Shown here in pieces: positions 40,024-42,818 of a stretch of 42,818 nucleotides of DNA. Position 1 is the stretch's first letter; each line of letters starts with the position of its first letter. Under the pieces are notes generated by a model. It was not told the DNA's origin, ran no database searches, and saw only the letters and a program-made list of their open reading frames with translations. Made by a program: the position numbers and the translations under genes. Source of the stretch: Sulfurimonas sp. (GTDB lineage: Bacteria > Campylobacterota > Campylobacteria > Campylobacterales > Sulfurimonadaceae); NCBI GenBank assembly GCA_026996295.1, contig JALWLL010000063.1, forward strand, positions 1 through 42,818. The letters are read 5' to 3'.

Positions 40024-41838
40024 ATGAATAAATTATATACTAGAGATACACAGGCAATTTTTTGGAACAACAACAAAACTGCAATCCAGAGAATGTTAGA
40101 TTATGATTATACTATTAAAAGGGAAACTCCTTCTGTAGCAGCTATTGTTGCTCCAACAAGTGGTAACAAATTTGAAAAATTTTTCTGGGGACCGGATGAG
40201 ATTATGGTTCCATTGTTTAAATCAACTGCAGATGCAAAAAAAGCGCATCCAAATGCAGATGTGCTTTTAAATTTTGCTTCTTTTAGAACAGCTTATGATG
40301 TTACGATGGAAGCAGTAGAGCTTGGTGGATTCAAATCTATCATGGTTACAGCAGAAGGTATTCCTGAAAGACTTGCAAGAAAAATGAATCATACAGCAAG
40401 AAACGCAGGTGTTACAGTTATTGGACCAGCTACTGTTGGTGCTATCGCTCCGGGTGCATTTAAAATTGCAAATATTGGAGGTACTATAGATAATATTATT
40501 AACTCTAAACTTCACCGCGCAGGTTCATGTGGACTTGTAACTCGTTCAGGGGGGCTTTTTAATGAGCTTTCAAATATTATTGCTATTAATGCTGATGGTA
40601 TTGCAGAAGGTGTAGCAATCGGTGGTGATAGATTTGTAGGTTCAGTTTTTATTGACAATATGTTGAGAATGGAAAAAAACCCTGATGTAAAATATATGGT
40701 TCTTCTTGGTGAAGTTGGTGGAACTGAAGAGTATAAAGTAATAGAAGCTATCAAGTCCGGTGAAATTACAAAGCCGGTTATTGCATGGTGTATTGGTACA
40801 ATTGCTAAACATTTTAGTTCGGGAGTACAGTTTGGTCATGCGGGTGCATCTGCAAATGCTGATGCTGAAACTGCTGCAGCTAAGAACAAAGCAATGGCTG
40901 AAGCGGGTATTTATGTACCAGAAAGCTTCAATGATTTACCTGCAACAATTAATAAAGTCTACAATGAATTGTTAGCAAATGGTACGATTAGTGAAATTCA
41001 AGAACCGGAGATTAATATAGTACCAAAAGTAAGAAGAAGTAAGCAGTTTATCTGTACTATTTCAGATGATAGAGGAGATGAAGCAACGTACGCAGGCTTC
41101 CCAATTTCTTCCGTTGCTACTCCAGATACAGGTAAGGGCATTGGTGATGTTATATCACTTTTATGGTTTAAAAAACAATATCCAAAATGGGCTACAGACT
41201 TTATTGAGACTGTGCTAAAAACTGTTGCTGATCACGGTCCGGCAGTTTCTGGTGCACATAACTGTAAAGTGACAGCACGTGCAGGAAAATCTGTTGTTGA
41301 GTCATTAGTAACAGGTCTTTTGACAATTGGTCCTCGTTTTGGTGGTGCTATAGATGGAGCTGCGGAACATTTTAAATATGCAGATGATAACAACCTTGAT
41401 CCTAAAGCATTTTTAAATCATATGAAAAAGTTAGGGATCCCAATTCCTGGTATTGGGCATAGAATCAAGTCTCTTAAAAATCCAGATTTGCGTGTTGAAG
41501 GCTTGAAAAATTTTGCTAAAGAATATTTCCCATCTACACCATTGCTTGATTATGCATTAACTGTTGAGCAGTTGACAACATCAAAAAAAGAGAACTTAAT
41601 TCTTAATGTCGATGGAACAATCGGTATCTTAATGGTAGACATGTGGAGAGCACTAGGCTACTCTGAAACAGAAATTGATGAATTTATCTCCTCAGGTACA
41701 CTGAACGCATTCTTTATTGTGGGACGTTCAATTGGTTTTATCGGCCACATACTTGATGAAAAACGTTTGGCAATGCCAATGTATAGACATCCAATGGATG
41801 ATATTCTTTATGATGTACAAAAAGCTGAAAAAATATAA
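40024..41838 (+). CDS. aclA: ATP-citrate lyase alpha subunit
   Basis: 604 aa: CoA-binding/ligase half with FGHAGA phospho-His motif and citrate-synthase-like C-terminal half (PGIGHRIKSLKNPDLR). Confidence 0.94.
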   Translation: MNKLYTRDTQAIFWNNNKTAIQRMLDYDYTIKRETPSVAAIVAPTSGNKFEKFFWGPDEIMVPLFKSTADAKKAHPNADVLLNFASFRTAYDVTMEAVELGGFKSIMVTAEGIPERLARKMNHTARNAGVTVIGPATVGAIAPGAFKIANIGGTIDNIINSKLHRAGSCGLVTRSGGLFNELSNIIAINADGIAEGVAIGGDRFVGSVFIDNMLRMEKNPDVKYMVLLGEVGGTEEYKVIEAIKSGEITKPVIAWCIGTIAKHFSSGVQFGHAGASANADAETAAAKNKAMAEAGIYVPESFNDLPATINKVYNELLANGTISEIQEPEINIVPKVRRSKQFICTISDDRGDEATYAGFPISSVATPDTGKGIGDVISLLWFKKQYPKWATDFIETVLKTVADHGPAVSGAHNCKVTARAGKSVVESLVTGLLTIGPRFGGAIDGAAEHFKYADDNNLDPKAFLNHMKKLGIPIPGIGHRIKSLKNPDLRVEGLKNFAKEYFPSTPLLDYALTVEQLTTSKKENLILNVDGTIGILMVDMWRALGYSETEIDEFISSGTLNAFFIVGRSIGFIGHILDEKRLAMPMYRHPMDDILYDVQKAEKI

Positions 41839-41853
41839 ATCTTATCTCTATAT

Positions 41854-41876
41854 GATTCAGGGAATTTCCCTGGATC
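41854..41876. terminator. Hairpin after aclA
   Basis: GATTCAGGG-AATTT-CCCTGGATC, 9-bp stem with one G-T wobble. Confidence 0.65.
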
Positions 41877-41946
41877 TTTATAATATCAAATAACATTTAA
41901 AAATAGATTTGCTATAATTTATCATTTATTATGATAAGAAGCAAAT

Positions 41947-42612
41947 ATGAAAAAATCTTTTACTATTTTAGAGCTTGTGTTTGCAATAGTCCTCATAGGA
42001 ATATTAGCAATCGAAATAATTCCCCGTATGAAATCAAATCTTCTCGAACAAGCTGCATTCCAATTGATCTCAGACATAAGGTATACCCAACATTTAGCAA
42101 TCACTGATGACAAATATAATCCACATGACAAAGATTGGTATAAAAAAAGGTGGCAAATTATTTTTGGTCAATCATATGATACAAAGCACAAACTAGCTTA
42201 TAGTATTTTTTCTGATAATGCAACAGATGATGATGATGCAAAACCGGGTTTGACTGAATTAGCAGTTGACCCAACAGATCCGAGTAAATATTTAAGTGGA
42301 GGTTATACCGGAATACTTAAAACAAGCGATGTTGCTGCAAATAAAAAAATGAACTTAGGTTTATCCTATGATATAGAAAAGTATGAATTTGGTGGTGGAT
42401 GTAGTTCAAGAACTCGAAGAGTATCGTTTGATCATTATGGGAGACCAATTAAAGATTCTTTGGCAACCTATGTGAGTGCCTATAAAAAAGGTAAACTTTT
42501 AAGTAGAGCATGTACAATAAAGTTAATTAATGAGTCGGAAGGGTATATAGTTATAAGTATAGAACCTGAAACTGGGTATGCACATATTACCGATTTAAAA
42601 CTTTTTAGGTGA
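41947..42612 (+). CDS. Type IV pilin-like / pseudopilin protein
   Basis: MKKSFTILELVFAIVLIGILAIEIIPRM: prepilin N-terminal methylation motif and hydrophobic helix. Confidence 0.82.
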   Translation: MKKSFTILELVFAIVLIGILAIEIIPRMKSNLLEQAAFQLISDIRYTQHLAITDDKYNPHDKDWYKKRWQIIFGQSYDTKHKLAYSIFSDNATDDDDAKPGLTELAVDPTDPSKYLSGGYTGILKTSDVAANKKMNLGLSYDIEKYEFGGGCSSRTRRVSFDHYGRPIKDSLATYVSAYKKGKLLSRACTIKLINESEGYIVISIEPETGYAHITDLKLFR

Positions 42613-42669
42613 TTTTAGAAGATATGTAACATAAATTTTAAAGAATTTACAAATTCAGACAAAAAACAC

Positions 42670-42698
42670 TTGACAATAGGGGTGAATTTTTCTATAAT
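42670..42698 (+). promoter_or_regulatory. Full-consensus sigma-70 promoter, probably for an rRNA operon
   Basis: TTGACA (42670-42675), exactly 17 bp, TATAAT (42693-42698); AT-rich upstream region; CCCGTCC just downstream of the -10. Confidence 0.85.
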
Positions 42699-42705
42699 TC
42701 CCGTC

Positions 42706-42818
42706 CACAAACAAAGAGACCTAAAGTTTAGGCTTCAAGAGACTTCGAGTAGAGGTTTTGAAGATTGTTTGAGATCATTGAAAACTAAGCAAGTAAATAG
42801 ACTTAATAACAACAATTA
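42706..42818 (+). other. Transcribed leader, probably pre-16S rRNA leader
   Basis: No ORF. Contains CCTAAAGTTTAGG palindrome, CTTCAA...TTGAAG inverted repeat and GATCATTGAAAACTAAGCAAGTAA, which resembles bacterial pre-rRNA leaders. Confidence 0.6.

Overview
This 42.8 kb AT-rich window looks like core chromosome from a chemolithoautotrophic Campylobacterota (Sulfurimonas-like; taxonomy inferred from gene content and protein style, not searched). Recognisable loci, in order: nth (partial, minus strand), a PEB4/SurA-like PPIase, a PLP-dependent deaminase, clpB, a small tetraheme cytochrome, the rpmH-rnpA-yidD-yidC-jag-mnmE-ruvX block, ilvC, holA and rnr (minus strand), a GreA/GreB-family factor, a DUF1566 lipoprotein, purL, purH, cbpA-hspR, murA (minus strand), a DnaQ-like exonuclease cluster ending in rsmD, the flgI-flgJ-flgM-flgN-flgK flagellar block, a DppC-type permease, galU, pgi, trpG/pabA, aclB-aclA (ATP-citrate lyase, reverse TCA cycle), a pseudopilin, and a consensus stable-RNA-type promoter with leader at the right edge, probably the start of an rRNA operon. 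I found no CRISPR array, transposase, prophage, toxin-antitoxin or obvious defence locus, and no convincing new multi-gene system. The best leads are: paired HAIR-like operators in two near-identical heat-shock promoters; an rnpA that appears to need a non-canonical start codon; an internally duplicated 32-residue di-heme module; a possible degenerate receiver-like protein in a tightly overlapping exonuclease/RsmD cluster; a purL terminator hairpin inside an opposing coding sequence; and the right-edge rRNA-type promoter.
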